A stretch of 64,000 bases of DNA from an uncultured Erythrobacter sp. (GCA_947500645.1 CANMSD010000003.1:432501-496500), one strand, 5' to 3'; counted from the first letter of the stretch, positions 1-7,805 are shown. Numbers and translations are program-made. The notes: generated from the letters alone by a model not told the origin.

Positions 1-277
1 CCGCGCTGATCGACACGAAACGCATGCCCACCGCATCGGCGAGCAGCCTCGCAATGCTGGTCTTGCCGGTGCCGGGCGGTCCCCACAGGATCATGCTCGA
101 CAGCTTGCCTGCCGCGACCATCCGCCCAATCGCGCCGGTCGGCCCGGTCAGGTGCTCTTGCCCGATGACTTCACCGAGGTCGCGCGGGCGCAAACGGTCG
201 GCCAGCGGCGCGTCATCTCGCGGCTCTTCCTTTCCTGAAGAAGGCGGCGGCGCATCATTCCCAAACAAGTCTGCCAT
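1..277 (-). CDS. rarA: Replication-associated recombination protein A (RarA/MgsA), 5' part only
   Basis: The reverse strand encodes a protein starting MADLFGNDAPPPSSG and running off the left edge after about 92 residues. Residues 66-73 are a Walker A motif (GPPGTGKT), preceded by LADRLRPRDLGEVIGQEHL, the usual N-terminal signature of the RarA/MgsA AAA+ ATPases that act at stalled replication forks and load-related clamp steps. The start at 277 is the first Met of the conserved N-terminus. Only the N-terminal edge of the ATPase domain is visible; Walker B, the sensor motifs and the tetramerisation domain lie outside. RuvB and clamp-loader subunits share the P-loop, but the N-terminal motif favours RarA. 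Confidence 0.9.
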   Translation of the reverse strand, partial: MADLFGNDAPPPSSGKEEPRDDAPLADRLRPRDLGEVIGQEHLTGPTGAIGRMVAAGKLSSMILWGPPGTGKTSIARLLADAVGMRFVSISA

Positions 278-340
278 TCGTCTGGCCTGATACGACGCTT
301 GTCGGAAAATGCCATCCACCTCTTGTAACGAGTGTTCTAT

Positions 341-369
341 GATATATCTTAAATGCATTAAGAGTTATC
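341..369. promoter_or_regulatory. Palindromic operator candidate upstream of the PadR gene
   Basis: Two 12-bp arms, GATATATCTTAA (341-352) and TTAAGAGTTATC (358-369), form an inverted repeat with 10 of 12 positions matching and a 5-bp spacer. It ends 22 bp before the PadR start codon and 11 bp before the Shine-Dalgarno sequence (GGAGAG, 381-386). PadR regulators commonly repress themselves through AT-rich palindromes at their own promoter, so this is a probable autoregulatory site; binding is inferred. Confidence 0.65.
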
Positions 370-391
370 TGAAATATCTAGGAGAGATAGA

Positions 392-1042
392 ATGACTTGG
401 CAGAAAAGACGCCGCGGCAATTGGAATGGCGGCTGGAATAACCTCGGGCCGCTGGTCGCGATGATGGCGTCCTCAGCGGGCGATTGGGAAGATATCGGCG
501 AGAAGATGCGCGGCGGATCGTGGCAGGACGGCCCGAAACGGCGCAAGCGGCGCGGCCGGATGTTCGGTCAGGGCGAGCTGCGTCTGGCACTGCTGGCGCT
601 GATCAATGAAGAACCGCGCCACGGCTATGAGCTGATCAAGGCGATCGAAGACATGACGGCGGGCGGCTATGCGCCAAGCCCCGGTGCAGTCTATCCGACG
701 CTCCAACTGCTCGAAGACGAAGGTAAGATTAAGCCTGCGAAGGCCAAAGCCAAGGCGAAGGATGCCGAAGCGAGCAGCAAGAAGCCGTTCAAGGCGACCA
801 AGACCGGCATTGCCGAACTGGAAGAGCGCGCGGATGAGGTCGATCAGCTGATGGGCCGCCTCAACGAGCATGGCGACCGCGCTGAAAAAGTGAAGGAGCG
901 CTCGCCCGATCTGTTCCGCGCAATGGGCAATCTCGGCACTGTGCTGAAGAACCGGGCGCGCGCCGGAAAGCTCGATCAGGATGCGATGAATGAGATCGTC
1001 GATATTATCGATGAGGTCGCAAAACGCATCGAACGGATGTGA
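392..1042 (+). CDS. PadR family transcriptional regulator
   Basis: 216 residues. The PadR winged-helix domain covers about residues 60-145: GELRLALLALINEEPRHGYE leads into helix 1 and SPGAVYPTLQLLEDEG is the recognition-helix and wing entry typical of the family. Where the wing hairpin should follow, residues 113-132 are lysine- and alanine-rich (AKAKAKAKDAEASSKK). The first 57 residues are Trp/Gly/Arg-rich and look disordered. The C-terminal 75 residues are helical, as in PadR dimerisation domains. A GGAG-type ribosome site lies 5 bases before the ATG and a palindrome lies just upstream, suggesting self-repression. The effector and targets cannot be read from the sequence; no adjacent transporter or enzyme shares the strand. 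Confidence 0.85.
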   Translation: MTWQKRRRGNWNGGWNNLGPLVAMMASSAGDWEDIGEKMRGGSWQDGPKRRKRRGRMFGQGELRLALLALINEEPRHGYELIKAIEDMTAGGYAPSPGAVYPTLQLLEDEGKIKPAKAKAKAKDAEASSKKPFKATKTGIAELEERADEVDQLMGRLNEHGDRAEKVKERSPDLFRAMGNLGTVLKNRARAGKLDQDAMNEIVDIIDEVAKRIERM

Positions 1043-1062
1043 GAAGTTCTAGTTAGAGGCTA

Positions 1063-1142
1063 GCCAGCCCACTCTCTCCACCCTTCCACCCGGAGCCTAC
1101 CGGGATACCATTCGGGAGGAAGGGTGGAGAGAGTGGGCTGGC
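1063..1142. repeat. Long perfect inverted repeat, copy 1 of a paired hairpin element
   Basis: Arms 1063-1087 and 1118-1142 are 25-bp perfect reverse complements around a 30-bp loop. The inner part (ACCCTTCC, CACCCGGA) is shared with the second hairpin at 1750-1827. The arms contain several GGGTGG/CCACCC runs. It lies 20 bp after the PadR stop and 127 bp before the next gene. There is no T-run, so a simple Rho-independent terminator is unlikely. Confidence 0.85.
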
Positions 1143-1268
1143 GAGGCCATGTTGAAACACGAAACACCCGCAATTCTTAACCGATTTGCCGTGAGCACCC
1201 TTGCTCACTAGGTTGCTCTCCCGGGACTGGCCAATGTGCGAAAACGCACCAGTTTGGGAGGGTAAACA

Positions 1269-1727
1269 ATGAATGAGCTTGGAACGACAAAAGCGCCGTG
1301 GCATCTTTGGGTGCTGGCAATTTTGGGCCTGCTTTGGTTCGCGGGCGGCGCGAACGACTATGTCCAGACGCAAATGCGCAATCAGGACTATCTCGGCATG
1401 ATGGCGGAAAGCGTCGACGTGCCGCTGCAAACCATCCTCGATTATTACGGCGATTTCCCAGCCTGGGCCGACGCGATGTGGGCCATCGGAGTGTGGGGAT
1501 CGGTGCTGGGCGCGATATTGCTCCTGGCCCGCAGCCGGTTTGCTTTCCATTCCTTTATCGCTTCGATCATCGGTCTGATCGGAACGACCATCTACACCAC
1601 CACCTCGGATATGCCGGCTGCGCTCAACACAACGTTCAGCCTGATTTTCACGATTGTGATCTGGATAACGGTGATCGGTTTTGCGTTTTACGCGCGCCGA
1701 ATGACGGCGGCAGGCGTGCTGAAATAG
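1269..1727 (+). CDS. Small four-helix membrane protein, function unknown
   Basis: 152 residues with four predicted transmembrane segments at about 11-28, 66-88, 94-112 and 120-142. The N-terminal KAPWHLWVLAILGLLWFAGG and a following NDYVQTQMRN motif resemble small membrane proteins common in Sphingomonadales that automatic pipelines sometimes label sugar transporter; nothing here supports a transport function. The start is well set by GGGAGGG at 1256-1262, six bases before the ATG. A small hairpin (GTGCG-AAAA-CGCAC, 1236-1249) sits just before the ribosome site. The gene stands alone between two related long hairpins, which is the odd part of its context. I do not recognise a function. Confidence 0.8.
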   Translation: MNELGTTKAPWHLWVLAILGLLWFAGGANDYVQTQMRNQDYLGMMAESVDVPLQTILDYYGDFPAWADAMWAIGVWGSVLGAILLLARSRFAFHSFIASIIGLIGTTIYTTTSDMPAALNTTFSLIFTIVIWITVIGFAFYARRMTAAGVLK

Positions 1728-1749
1728 GATTCTTTGATTTGGGAGCCTA

Positions 1750-1827
1750 GCCACCCTCACCCTCCGCCCTTCCACCCGGATAGTTTCCCGGTAGGTCCCT
1801 GGTGGAAGGGCGGAGGGTGCGGGTGGC
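1750..1827. repeat. Long inverted repeat, copy 2 of a paired hairpin element
   Basis: Arms 1750-1776 and 1801-1827 are 27 bp long with one mismatch, around a 24-bp loop. Compared with the element at 1063-1142, the core CTCC-A-CCCTTCC / GGAAGGG-T-GGAG has become CTCC-G-CCCTTCC / GGAAGGG-C-GGAG, a paired change that preserves the stem, and CCACCCGGA after the left arm is kept. It lies between convergent genes (membrane protein and glycosyltransferase), 22 bp past one stop and 22 bp before the other, so it could serve as a bidirectional terminator. Confidence 0.85.
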
Positions 1828-1849
1828 AACGGTCGCTGCGACAATGAAC

Positions 1850-3040
1850 TTAAGCCGCAGCTTCTTCCGCTGTCTCTTGCTCGATCAGCGCGCGGCGGTC
1901 TTCAACCAGACGGACGTAGGTGTCCGCGACGACCTGATTGATCGCCGCCCAGCTGTATTCGCGCGATTTCGCTTCGCCTGCGGCGCCATGGCGCATGCGT
2001 AAGTCGTGGTTCGTGCAATAGGGCGCGATAGCCTCGGCAAACTCTGCCGCATTGCCCGGAGGCACCAGCCGTCCGGTTTCCCACTCATCGACCAGGCTTG
2101 ATGCCCCGGTCGCGCCTGCGGCGACTACCGGAAGGCCGCTCGCCATCGCTTCCAGCGTGACGTTGCCGAATGTCTCGGTGATCGAGGGGTTGAAGAACAG
2201 GTCGCCGCTGGCGAGCGCTTTGCCCAAATCGGCCCCTGTCTGGAAGCCAGCAAATATACCGCCGGGCAATGCCTCTTCAAACCAGCCGCGTGCCGGGCCA
2301 TCGCCAATCACCAGAACCTTGTGCGGTGCCTGGCGCTTGCGCAATTGCACGATTGTTTCGGCAAACACGTCGAGCCCCTTTTCCATCACCAGTCGCCCAA
2401 GGAAGACAATTGCAATGTCATCATCGGCAAGGCCAAGGCTGCGCCGCCATTCCATATCCCGTTTGGACGGATCGAAAGTCGTGCGATCGACCCCACGCGT
2501 CCACAGGCCGATATCGTCGTGCATCTTCTGCGCGAGCAGCTCGTCGATCATGCTTTGCGATGGTGCGACCAGCGCGTCGCAGCGATTGTAGAACCGGCGC
2601 AGCATCATCACCACGAGCGGCTCGAGGAAACCCATCTTGTAATAGCGCGGATAGGTCTCGAACCGCGTGTGCACTGAGGCGAGCACCGGTATGTCGTGAT
2701 CCTGCGCCCAGCGTAGCGCCGCATGGCCCGATGGGTCGGGCGATGAGAGGTGCACGATGTTGGGTTTGAACTTGTCGAGGTCGCGGCGAACCTTGGCATT
2801 GAGGCCAGTGGGCAGGCGATATTCCCCGCGTCCCTTCACCGGCATGCGGAAACTGGGCAGGCTGACGAGGTCGCCAGTGGGTTCGAAATCAGGCTCAGCC
2901 ACCGTCGGGGAATAGACGCGCACGGCCGCGCCAAGGCCCAGCAGCGAGCCGACGAGGCGATTGAGCGCCTGGTTCGCCCCATCGCGGGTGTAGTTATAAT
3001 TGCCGCTAAACAAGGCAATGCGAAGATCGGATATTTCCAT
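1850..3040 (-). CDS. Glycosyltransferase, GT4 family (GT-B fold)
   Basis: 396 residues. The N-terminal domain starts LRIALFSGNYNYTRDGANQA and has HTRFETYPRYYK; the C-terminal domain has FLGRLVMEKGLDVFAETI and the GT4 E-x7-E nucleotide-sugar motif in ITETFGNVTLEAMASGLPVV, both marks of retaining GT-B enzymes that use UDP- or GDP-sugars. It resembles GDP-mannose-dependent alpha-mannosyltransferases that glycosylate diacylglycerol or related lipids, but the acceptor cannot be determined. No signal peptide or transmembrane helix; such enzymes work on the cytoplasmic face of the membrane. It is transcribed away from serC, with a dispersed repeat and the serC leader between them, so it seems monocistronic. 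Confidence 0.85.
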   Translation of the reverse strand: MEISDLRIALFSGNYNYTRDGANQALNRLVGSLLGLGAAVRVYSPTVAEPDFEPTGDLVSLPSFRMPVKGRGEYRLPTGLNAKVRRDLDKFKPNIVHLSSPDPSGHAALRWAQDHDIPVLASVHTRFETYPRYYKMGFLEPLVVMMLRRFYNRCDALVAPSQSMIDELLAQKMHDDIGLWTRGVDRTTFDPSKRDMEWRRSLGLADDDIAIVFLGRLVMEKGLDVFAETIVQLRKRQAPHKVLVIGDGPARGWFEEALPGGIFAGFQTGADLGKALASGDLFFNPSITETFGNVTLEAMASGLPVVAAGATGASSLVDEWETGRLVPPGNAAEFAEAIAPYCTNHDLRMRHGAAGEAKSREYSWAAINQVVADTYVRLVEDRRALIEQETAEEAAA

Positions 3041-3090
3041 GTTGCGGGCGACATAGAATGTTGCGCGGGCCTTGGCGAGGGAGTCTTTGC

Positions 3091-3235
3091 TGTCCGCACG
3101 CCATCCGGCGTGCGACGTCCTCAGACCTGTCGGGTTTGCGGGCGGGCATGCGCCCCTGCGGGCCGTGCTCCGCGAACGAGCCGGTAGCCTGGAATGGTTC
3201 GACGCTGCAGGCGTCGCAAGGCCGACAGGCCGCCC
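3091..3235. repeat. Dispersed intergenic repeat, copy 1
   Basis: Begins with a 7-bp hairpin, GCACGCC (3096-3102) ATCC GGCGTGC (3107-3113), followed by GACGTCCTCA. Further on come GGGCATGCGCCCCTGCGGGC and TGGAATGGTTCGACGCTGCA, blocks also found in copies at 7508 and 9209. It fills most of the gap between the glycosyltransferase and the serC leader. The rest of this 334-bp gap holds only the serC control region. Confidence 0.8.
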
Positions 3236-3290
3236 GAGCTTATGCGAGGAAATTGCATATCATTCGATGTGCACGAAAGAAAAAACACAA

Positions 3291-3318
3291 TTGACATGTT
3301 GCGGCGCACCATTAGTGC
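3291..3318 (+). promoter_or_regulatory. Candidate serC promoter
   Basis: A perfect -35 hexamer TTGACA is at 3291-3296. The matching -10 is weak (TAGTGC at 16-bp spacing), so the exact start is uncertain. A start near 3325 would place the transcript's 5' end at the leader hairpin that follows, which is consistent with a leader-controlled message. Confidence 0.35.
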
Positions 3319-3319
3319 G

Positions 3320-3369
3320 GCACGTGGGCCACGCGGTCCCAACGCCGCGCGTGCTCTCTGTAAGGAGAG
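3320..3369 (+). promoter_or_regulatory. serC leader RNA (serC motif)
   Basis: Two stems precede serC. Stem 1: GCACG (3320-3324) pairs with CGTGC (3350-3354), and inside it CGCGG (3332-3336) pairs with CCGCG (3345-3349). GGG at 3326-3328 can also pair with CCC at 3338-3340, crossing the inner stem. Stem 2: CTCTC (3354-3358) pairs with GAGAG (3365-3369), which covers most of the ribosome site (AAGGAG, 3362-3367). A conserved serC RNA motif is known upstream of serC in Alphaproteobacteria and is thought to be cis-regulatory; the position, two-hairpin form and hidden ribosome site match my recollection of it. The ligand or trigger is not known. Confidence 0.7.
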
Positions 3370-3374
3370 AATAC

Positions 3375-4538
3375 ATGACTGAACTACCTGCCGAGCCGGC
3401 GCTTAAGCCCGCTCGTCCGCAATTTTCTTCCGGTCCCACGGTGAAATTCCCGGGCTGGTCCCTCGACAAGCTGAAGACCGAATCGCTCGGGCGCTCGCAC
3501 CGCTCGGCTGTTGGCAAATCGCGCCTGAAATACGCGATCGACCTCAGCAAAGAGATGCTGGGCGTGCCCGAGGATTACCTTGTCGGCATTATGCCCGCCT
3601 CCGACACGGGCGCGCTGGAATGTGCGATGTGGACCATGCTGGGCCAAGGTCCGGCGACGGTCGCCGCGTGGGAAAGCTTCGGCAATGTCTGGATTCAGGA
3701 TGCGGTGAAGCAGCTGAAACTGCCGAACCTGCAAGTGCTGGATGCCGATTATGGTGAGATTCCCGATCTCCATTCGATCCCGCAGGACAACGACGTTGTC
3801 TTCACTTGGAACGGCACGACCTCGGGCGCGAAGATCCCGAACACGGACTGGTTGGAGCCGGGCCGTAAAGGCGTGACCATCAACGATGCCACCAGCGCGA
3901 TCTTTGCGCAGGAAATGGACTGGGCGAAGCTCGATGCGACGACTTATTCCTGGCAGAAGGTGATGGGTTCAGAGGCGCAGCACGGTATGCTGATCCTCTC
4001 TCCCAAGGCGATTGAGCGGATCGAAAGCTATGATCCGGAATGGCCGCTGCCCAAGCTCTTCCGCCTGAAAAAGGGCGACAAGATCAATCGCGGCATCTTC
4101 GAAGGCGCGACGATCAACACGCCGTCTTTGCTCGCGACAGAAGACTACATTGCAGCGCTCGAATGGGCGAAGTCGATCGGCGGGCGTCAGGCTATGTTCG
4201 AGCGCGCCGATGCCAATGCCAAGATCGTGACCGACTGGATCGAAGCGACGCCTTGGATGGAAAACATGGTCGCCGACCCGGCCAAGCGGACCAACACCGG
4301 CGTGTGCATGAAGTTCACTGGCGACTGGTATCAAAACCTCTCGGCTGAAGATCAGGCTGCGGTGCCGAAGACAATCGTCAAAATGCTGGAAGAACGGCAT
4401 GTTGGCTATGACTTCAACGGCTATCGCGACGCCCCGCCAAGCTTGCGCATCTGGTGCGGCGGCACATTGGAGCAAGAGGACATCAAGCGCCTGCTCCCGT
4501 GGATCGAGTGGGCATACGAGCACGTAAAAGCTGGCTGA
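3375..4538 (+). CDS. serC: Phosphoserine aminotransferase
   Basis: 387 residues from the ATG at 3375, which follows AAGGAG by seven bases; in-frame codons further upstream lie in the leader and are not coding. It converts 3-phosphohydroxypyruvate plus glutamate to phosphoserine and 2-oxoglutarate with PLP, the second step of serine synthesis, and can act in B6 synthesis. The N-terminal RPQFSSGPTVKFPGW and the PLP lysine in SWQKVMGSEAQHG (Lys195) belong to the alphaproteobacterial serC subgroup. Length and motifs are intact. serA follows 107 bp later on the same strand, so the two pathway steps probably share one transcript under the upstream leader. Confidence 0.95.
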   Translation: MTELPAEPALKPARPQFSSGPTVKFPGWSLDKLKTESLGRSHRSAVGKSRLKYAIDLSKEMLGVPEDYLVGIMPASDTGALECAMWTMLGQGPATVAAWESFGNVWIQDAVKQLKLPNLQVLDADYGEIPDLHSIPQDNDVVFTWNGTTSGAKIPNTDWLEPGRKGVTINDATSAIFAQEMDWAKLDATTYSWQKVMGSEAQHGMLILSPKAIERIESYDPEWPLPKLFRLKKGDKINRGIFEGATINTPSLLATEDYIAALEWAKSIGGRQAMFERADANAKIVTDWIEATPWMENMVADPAKRTNTGVCMKFTGDWYQNLSAEDQAAVPKTIVKMLEERHVGYDFNGYRDAPPSLRIWCGGTLEQEDIKRLLPWIEWAYEHVKAG

Positions 4539-4551
4539 ACCGATCGGGTGA

Positions 4552-4571
4552 GTCCCCGCGAAGGCGGGGAC
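4552..4571 (+). other. Hairpin in the serC-serA gap
   Basis: GTCCCCGC (4552-4559) pairs perfectly with GCGGGGAC (4564-4571) over a GAAG loop, 13 bp after the serC stop. No T-run follows, so it may be an mRNA-stabilising or processing hairpin that sets the serC/serA ratio. Part of the motif recurs at 4609-4628 (GTCCGCC...GGGGACTCGC), so it may also be a small repeat unit. Confidence 0.55.
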
Positions 4572-4645
4572 CTCCATCAAATATGCGAATTTCCTGACTG
4601 CCTGAGGTGTCCGCCTTCACGGGGACTCGCAAAGGAGCGAATTTT

Positions 4646-6229
4646 ATGACCAAACCCAAAGTCCTCATTTCCGACAAGATGGACCCCAATGCCGCGCGTA
4701 TCTTCGAAGAGCGCGGCTGCGACGTCGATGTGATCACTGGCGAAACCCCCGAAGAGCTGATTGCGCGCATCGGTGAATACGATGGCTTGGCCATCCGCAG
4801 TTCGACCAAGGTCACGTCCGCCGTGCTGGACGCCGCGACCAATCTCAAAGTCATTGGCCGCGCGGGCATCGGCGTCGACAATGTCGATATACCGTACGCC
4901 AGCGGCAAAGGCGTGGTGGTGATGAACACGCCGTTTGGCAATTCGATCACCACCGCAGAGCACGCGATTGCGATGATCATGGCGCTTGCCCGGCAAATCC
5001 CGGCGGCGAACACCCGCACGCAGGCCGGCGAATGGCCGAAGAAGGACTTCATGGGCGTCGAAGTCACCGGCAAGACGCTAGGCCTGATCGGTGCGGGCAA
5101 TATTGGCGGGATCGTCGCCAGTCGCGCGCTCGGCCTGAAGATGAAAGTGATCGCTTACGATCCCTTCCTGACCGAGGACCGTGCGATTGAGATGGGCGTC
5201 GAGAAGGTCGATCTCGATACGCTGCTGAGCCGCGCGGACTTCGTTTCGCTGCACACGCCGCTGACCGACCAGACCCGCAACATCCTCAGCCGCGAGCGGC
5301 TCGAAAATGCCAAGCCCGGCATCCGCATCGTCAATTGTGCGCGCGGCGGGCTGATCGATGAAGCGGCGCTGAAGGATTGCCTTGAAAGCGGGCAGGTTGC
5401 GGCGGCTGCGCTAGACGTGTTCGCGGAGGAACCCGCCAAGGACAATCCGTTGTTCGGCGCGCCGAACTTCATCTGCACGCCGCATCTGGGCGCTTCGACC
5501 ACCGAAGCGCAGGTTAATGTCGCGCTGCAAGTTGCCGAGCAGATGGCGGACTACCTCGTCAATGGCGGCGTCACCAATGCGCTCAACATGCCATCGCTTA
5601 GCGCAGAGGAAGCGCCCAAGCTCAAGCCCTATATGGCGCTGGCGGAAAAGCTCGGCAGCCTTGTGGGCCAGCTTGCGCATGGCAACCTCATCAAGATTAG
5701 CATCGAGCGTGAAGGTGCAGCCGCTCAGCTCAATGGCAAGCCGATCACGGGTGCAGTCCTCTCCGGCTTCATGCGCCGCTATTCCGACACGGTGAACATG
5801 GTCAATGCGCCATACCTCGCGAAGGAACGCGGCCTCGACGTCAGCGAAGTGCGCCATGAACGCGAAGGTGCATACAACACGCTGATTCGCGTGACGGTTG
5901 AAACCGAGCAAGGCCCGCGCTCTGTCGCCGGCACTCTTTTCGGCAACGAAGCGCCGCGCCTGGTCGAAATTTTCGGCATCGGGATCGAAGCCGATCTGGA
6001 CGGCCACATGCTCTACGTCGTCAATGATGACGCACCGGGCTTCATCGGGCGTATCGGAACGCTGCTCGGCGACCACGGCATCAACATCGGCACATTCAAC
6101 CTTGGCCGCCGCAATGCTGGCGGTGAGGCGGTGCTGCTGCTGAGCCTCGACGATGCAATCACGCCGGAAGTCATTGCCAAGGCCGAAAAGGTCGAAGGCG
6201 TGAAAATGGTTATGGCGCTGGAATTTTAG
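4646..6229 (+). CDS. serA: D-3-phosphoglycerate dehydrogenase
   Basis: 527 residues from the ATG at 4646, seven bases after AAAGGAG (4631-4637). It oxidises 3-phosphoglycerate to 3-phosphohydroxypyruvate with NAD+, the first step of serine synthesis. The NAD motif GLIGAGNIGG is near residue 148, the catalytic Arg in NCARGG near 230, and the catalytic His in TPHLGAST near 278. The C-terminal half has the intervening ASB domain and a final ACT domain (from about 452), so this is the long type 1 enzyme in which serine feedback usually acts through ACT. The family and architecture are secure; allostery is inferred. Confidence 0.96.
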   Translation: MTKPKVLISDKMDPNAARIFEERGCDVDVITGETPEELIARIGEYDGLAIRSSTKVTSAVLDAATNLKVIGRAGIGVDNVDIPYASGKGVVVMNTPFGNSITTAEHAIAMIMALARQIPAANTRTQAGEWPKKDFMGVEVTGKTLGLIGAGNIGGIVASRALGLKMKVIAYDPFLTEDRAIEMGVEKVDLDTLLSRADFVSLHTPLTDQTRNILSRERLENAKPGIRIVNCARGGLIDEAALKDCLESGQVAAAALDVFAEEPAKDNPLFGAPNFICTPHLGASTTEAQVNVALQVAEQMADYLVNGGVTNALNMPSLSAEEAPKLKPYMALAEKLGSLVGQLAHGNLIKISIEREGAAAQLNGKPITGAVLSGFMRRYSDTVNMVNAPYLAKERGLDVSEVRHEREGAYNTLIRVTVETEQGPRSVAGTLFGNEAPRLVEIFGIGIEADLDGHMLYVVNDDAPGFIGRIGTLLGDHGINIGTFNLGRRNAGGEAVLLLSLDDAITPEVIAKAEKVEGVKMVMALEF

Positions 6230-6249
6230 CGTCCATGTCTCTCGCGGCA

Positions 6250-6275
6250 ATCGGCCCATCGATGATTGGGCCGAT
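6250..6275 (+). terminator. Probable terminator after serA
   Basis: A perfect 9-bp stem, ATCGGCCCA (6250-6258) and TGGGCCGAT (6267-6275), lies 21 bp after the serA stop with an 8-base loop. The run of T is absent, so it may work with Rho or only protect the 3' end. Confidence 0.55.
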
Positions 6276-6382
6276 GCCTCCGAGGGGCGGGTGTTCTTGT
6301 AGCGCTATCGCTGCGCTATTTGAGCGCGGCACGGCCGACGGGCGTTGCCCAACGGCTGTACTTCTTCTAGCGCGCTGACGAC

Positions 6383-7504
6383 ATGACCCAAGCTGACGAC
6401 CTCCTGCCCGCCAATCTTCTTCCAGAGGGCCTTGCCGACCGACTGCCCGCCGCGGCAGGCCGCATCACGCGTGCAATGCGTGCCTGCCTCGATGCGCTGG
6501 AAAGCCATGGCTATGACCGGGTGCGTCCACCGCTGCTCGAGTTTGAGCGCTCGCTCGCGGCCCGCATGGAGGGGGTAAAGACCCGCAACACCTTCCGCTT
6601 TGTCGATCCGTCGAGCCTGCGCACCCTTGCGCTGCGCAGCGATATCACCCCTCAGATCGGGCGGATCGCAGCGACCAGTATGGCCGACGCGCCGCGCCCG
6701 CTGCGGCTCGCCTATTGCGGCGACACTGCGCTGATCCAGGCGGGGCAGCTCGATCCGGCGCGCGAGCGCTTGCAACTGGGTGCCGAGCTGATCGGGGCGG
6801 ACACTGTTGAAGCGGCGAGCGAGATCGTCGCCATGGCAGTCGAGGCCCTGAGTGCAGCGGGACTGACCGGCATTTCGGTCGATTTCACTCTGCCCGACCT
6901 GGTCGACACTCTGGCCGAGAAGGCGATGCCGCTAGCTCCGGATCAGATCGACGCGGTTCGCCGCGAGCTAGACACTAAAGATGCGGGCGGTCTGAAGCAG
7001 GCGGGGGGCGAGGCTTACTTGCCGCTGCTCTATGCCACCGGGCCTTTTGCCGAAGCGCGCGACAAACTGTGTGCGATCGATGCGGGCGGCGCGTTGACCA
7101 GCCGGATCAAGGGTTTGGAGGCGATTGCTGCGCGAGTTGGTCAGAAAGCGCGGATCACGCTCGACCCGACCGAGCGCCACGGCTTCGAATATCAGACATG
7201 GTTCGGCTTCACGATCTACGCCGATGGAGTGCGCGGCACGGCAGGGCGCGGGGGCACCTACCGGATCGGCGGCAGCGAAGAGGCAGCGACTGGCTTCACG
7301 CTCTATGTGAACGCAATCGCCGAAGCGGCGGCCGAGGAAGAGCCAGCAAACACGCTCTACTTGCCGCTTGGCCACGATGAAGACGCTGCCGCGCGTCTGC
7401 GCGCCATCGGCTGGCGCACGGTCGCGCAATTGGGTGAGGGCGAAGACGCCGCTGCGCTGGGCTGCACACACCGGCTGGATGGGAAAGAGACGGTGGGACT
7501 TTAG
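6383..7504 (+). CDS. hisZ: ATP phosphoribosyltransferase regulatory subunit
   Basis: 373 residues. HisZ is a catalytically inactive paralogue of histidyl-tRNA synthetase that partners the short HisG to form the first enzyme of histidine synthesis. The class II synthetase core is visible: YDRVRPPLLEFERSL (motif-2 region entry), FRFVDPSSLRTLALRSDITPQ, and late GFEYQTWFGFTIYADGVRG and GRGGTYRIGG. The C-terminal anticodon-binding domain of true HisS is absent, as expected. hisG is not next to it here. It sits between serA and purA on the same strand, but the gaps (153 bp with a hairpin, and 2 kb) suggest its own promoter. Confidence 0.9.
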   Translation: MTQADDLLPANLLPEGLADRLPAAAGRITRAMRACLDALESHGYDRVRPPLLEFERSLAARMEGVKTRNTFRFVDPSSLRTLALRSDITPQIGRIAATSMADAPRPLRLAYCGDTALIQAGQLDPARERLQLGAELIGADTVEAASEIVAMAVEALSAAGLTGISVDFTLPDLVDTLAEKAMPLAPDQIDAVRRELDTKDAGGLKQAGGEAYLPLLYATGPFAEARDKLCAIDAGGALTSRIKGLEAIAARVGQKARITLDPTERHGFEYQTWFGFTIYADGVRGTAGRGGTYRIGGSEEAATGFTLYVNAIAEAAAEEEPANTLYLPLGHDEDAAARLRAIGWRTVAQLGEGEDAAALGCTHRLDGKETVGL

Positions 7505-7507
7505 GTT

Positions 7508-7742
7508 TTCCGCACGCTATCCAGCGTGCGATATCCTCACTCCCTTCGGTCGTTGCGGGCGGCCACTTGGCCTTGCGGTCGCTGATGCGACCGAGTTCCG
7601 CGACCAAGGCAGCTACTGTCTATCAAGTCCTTGGTGCCAACACGGCGGCTTGGAATGGTTCGAGGCCGCAGGCCTCGCAAGGGCGCATGCCCGTCCGTAG
7701 CGCTCCGCGCGGAGGATAGCCGAGTGAACGGATGTGAACGCC
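7508..7742. repeat. Dispersed intergenic repeat, copy 2
   Basis: Starts with the hairpin GCACGCT (7512-7518) ATCC AGCGTGC (7523-7529) and GATATCCTCA, then GGCCTTGCGGTCGC / GCGACC blocks, then in reverse orientation the block TGGAATGGTTCGAGGCCGCA running into GGGCGCATGCCCGTC. The last block matches copy 3 (9266-9301) on the opposite strand almost exactly. The 301-bp gap between hisZ and the esterase gene contains only this element and no credible reading frame. Confidence 0.85.
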
Positions 7743-7805
7743 GGCGCCTGAGACCAATAAACAAAACGCAGAATTGATGGTCGAAATCGACGTTATTGCT
7801 AACAT

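Noticed and set aside
1053..1844. 263-codon minus-strand reading frame across the small membrane-protein gene
   Set aside because: It runs through both hairpins and opposite a gene with a good ribosome site; its translation shows no family features.
5411..6259. 282-codon minus-strand frame opposite serA
   Set aside because: Antisense shadow of the C-terminal half of serA.
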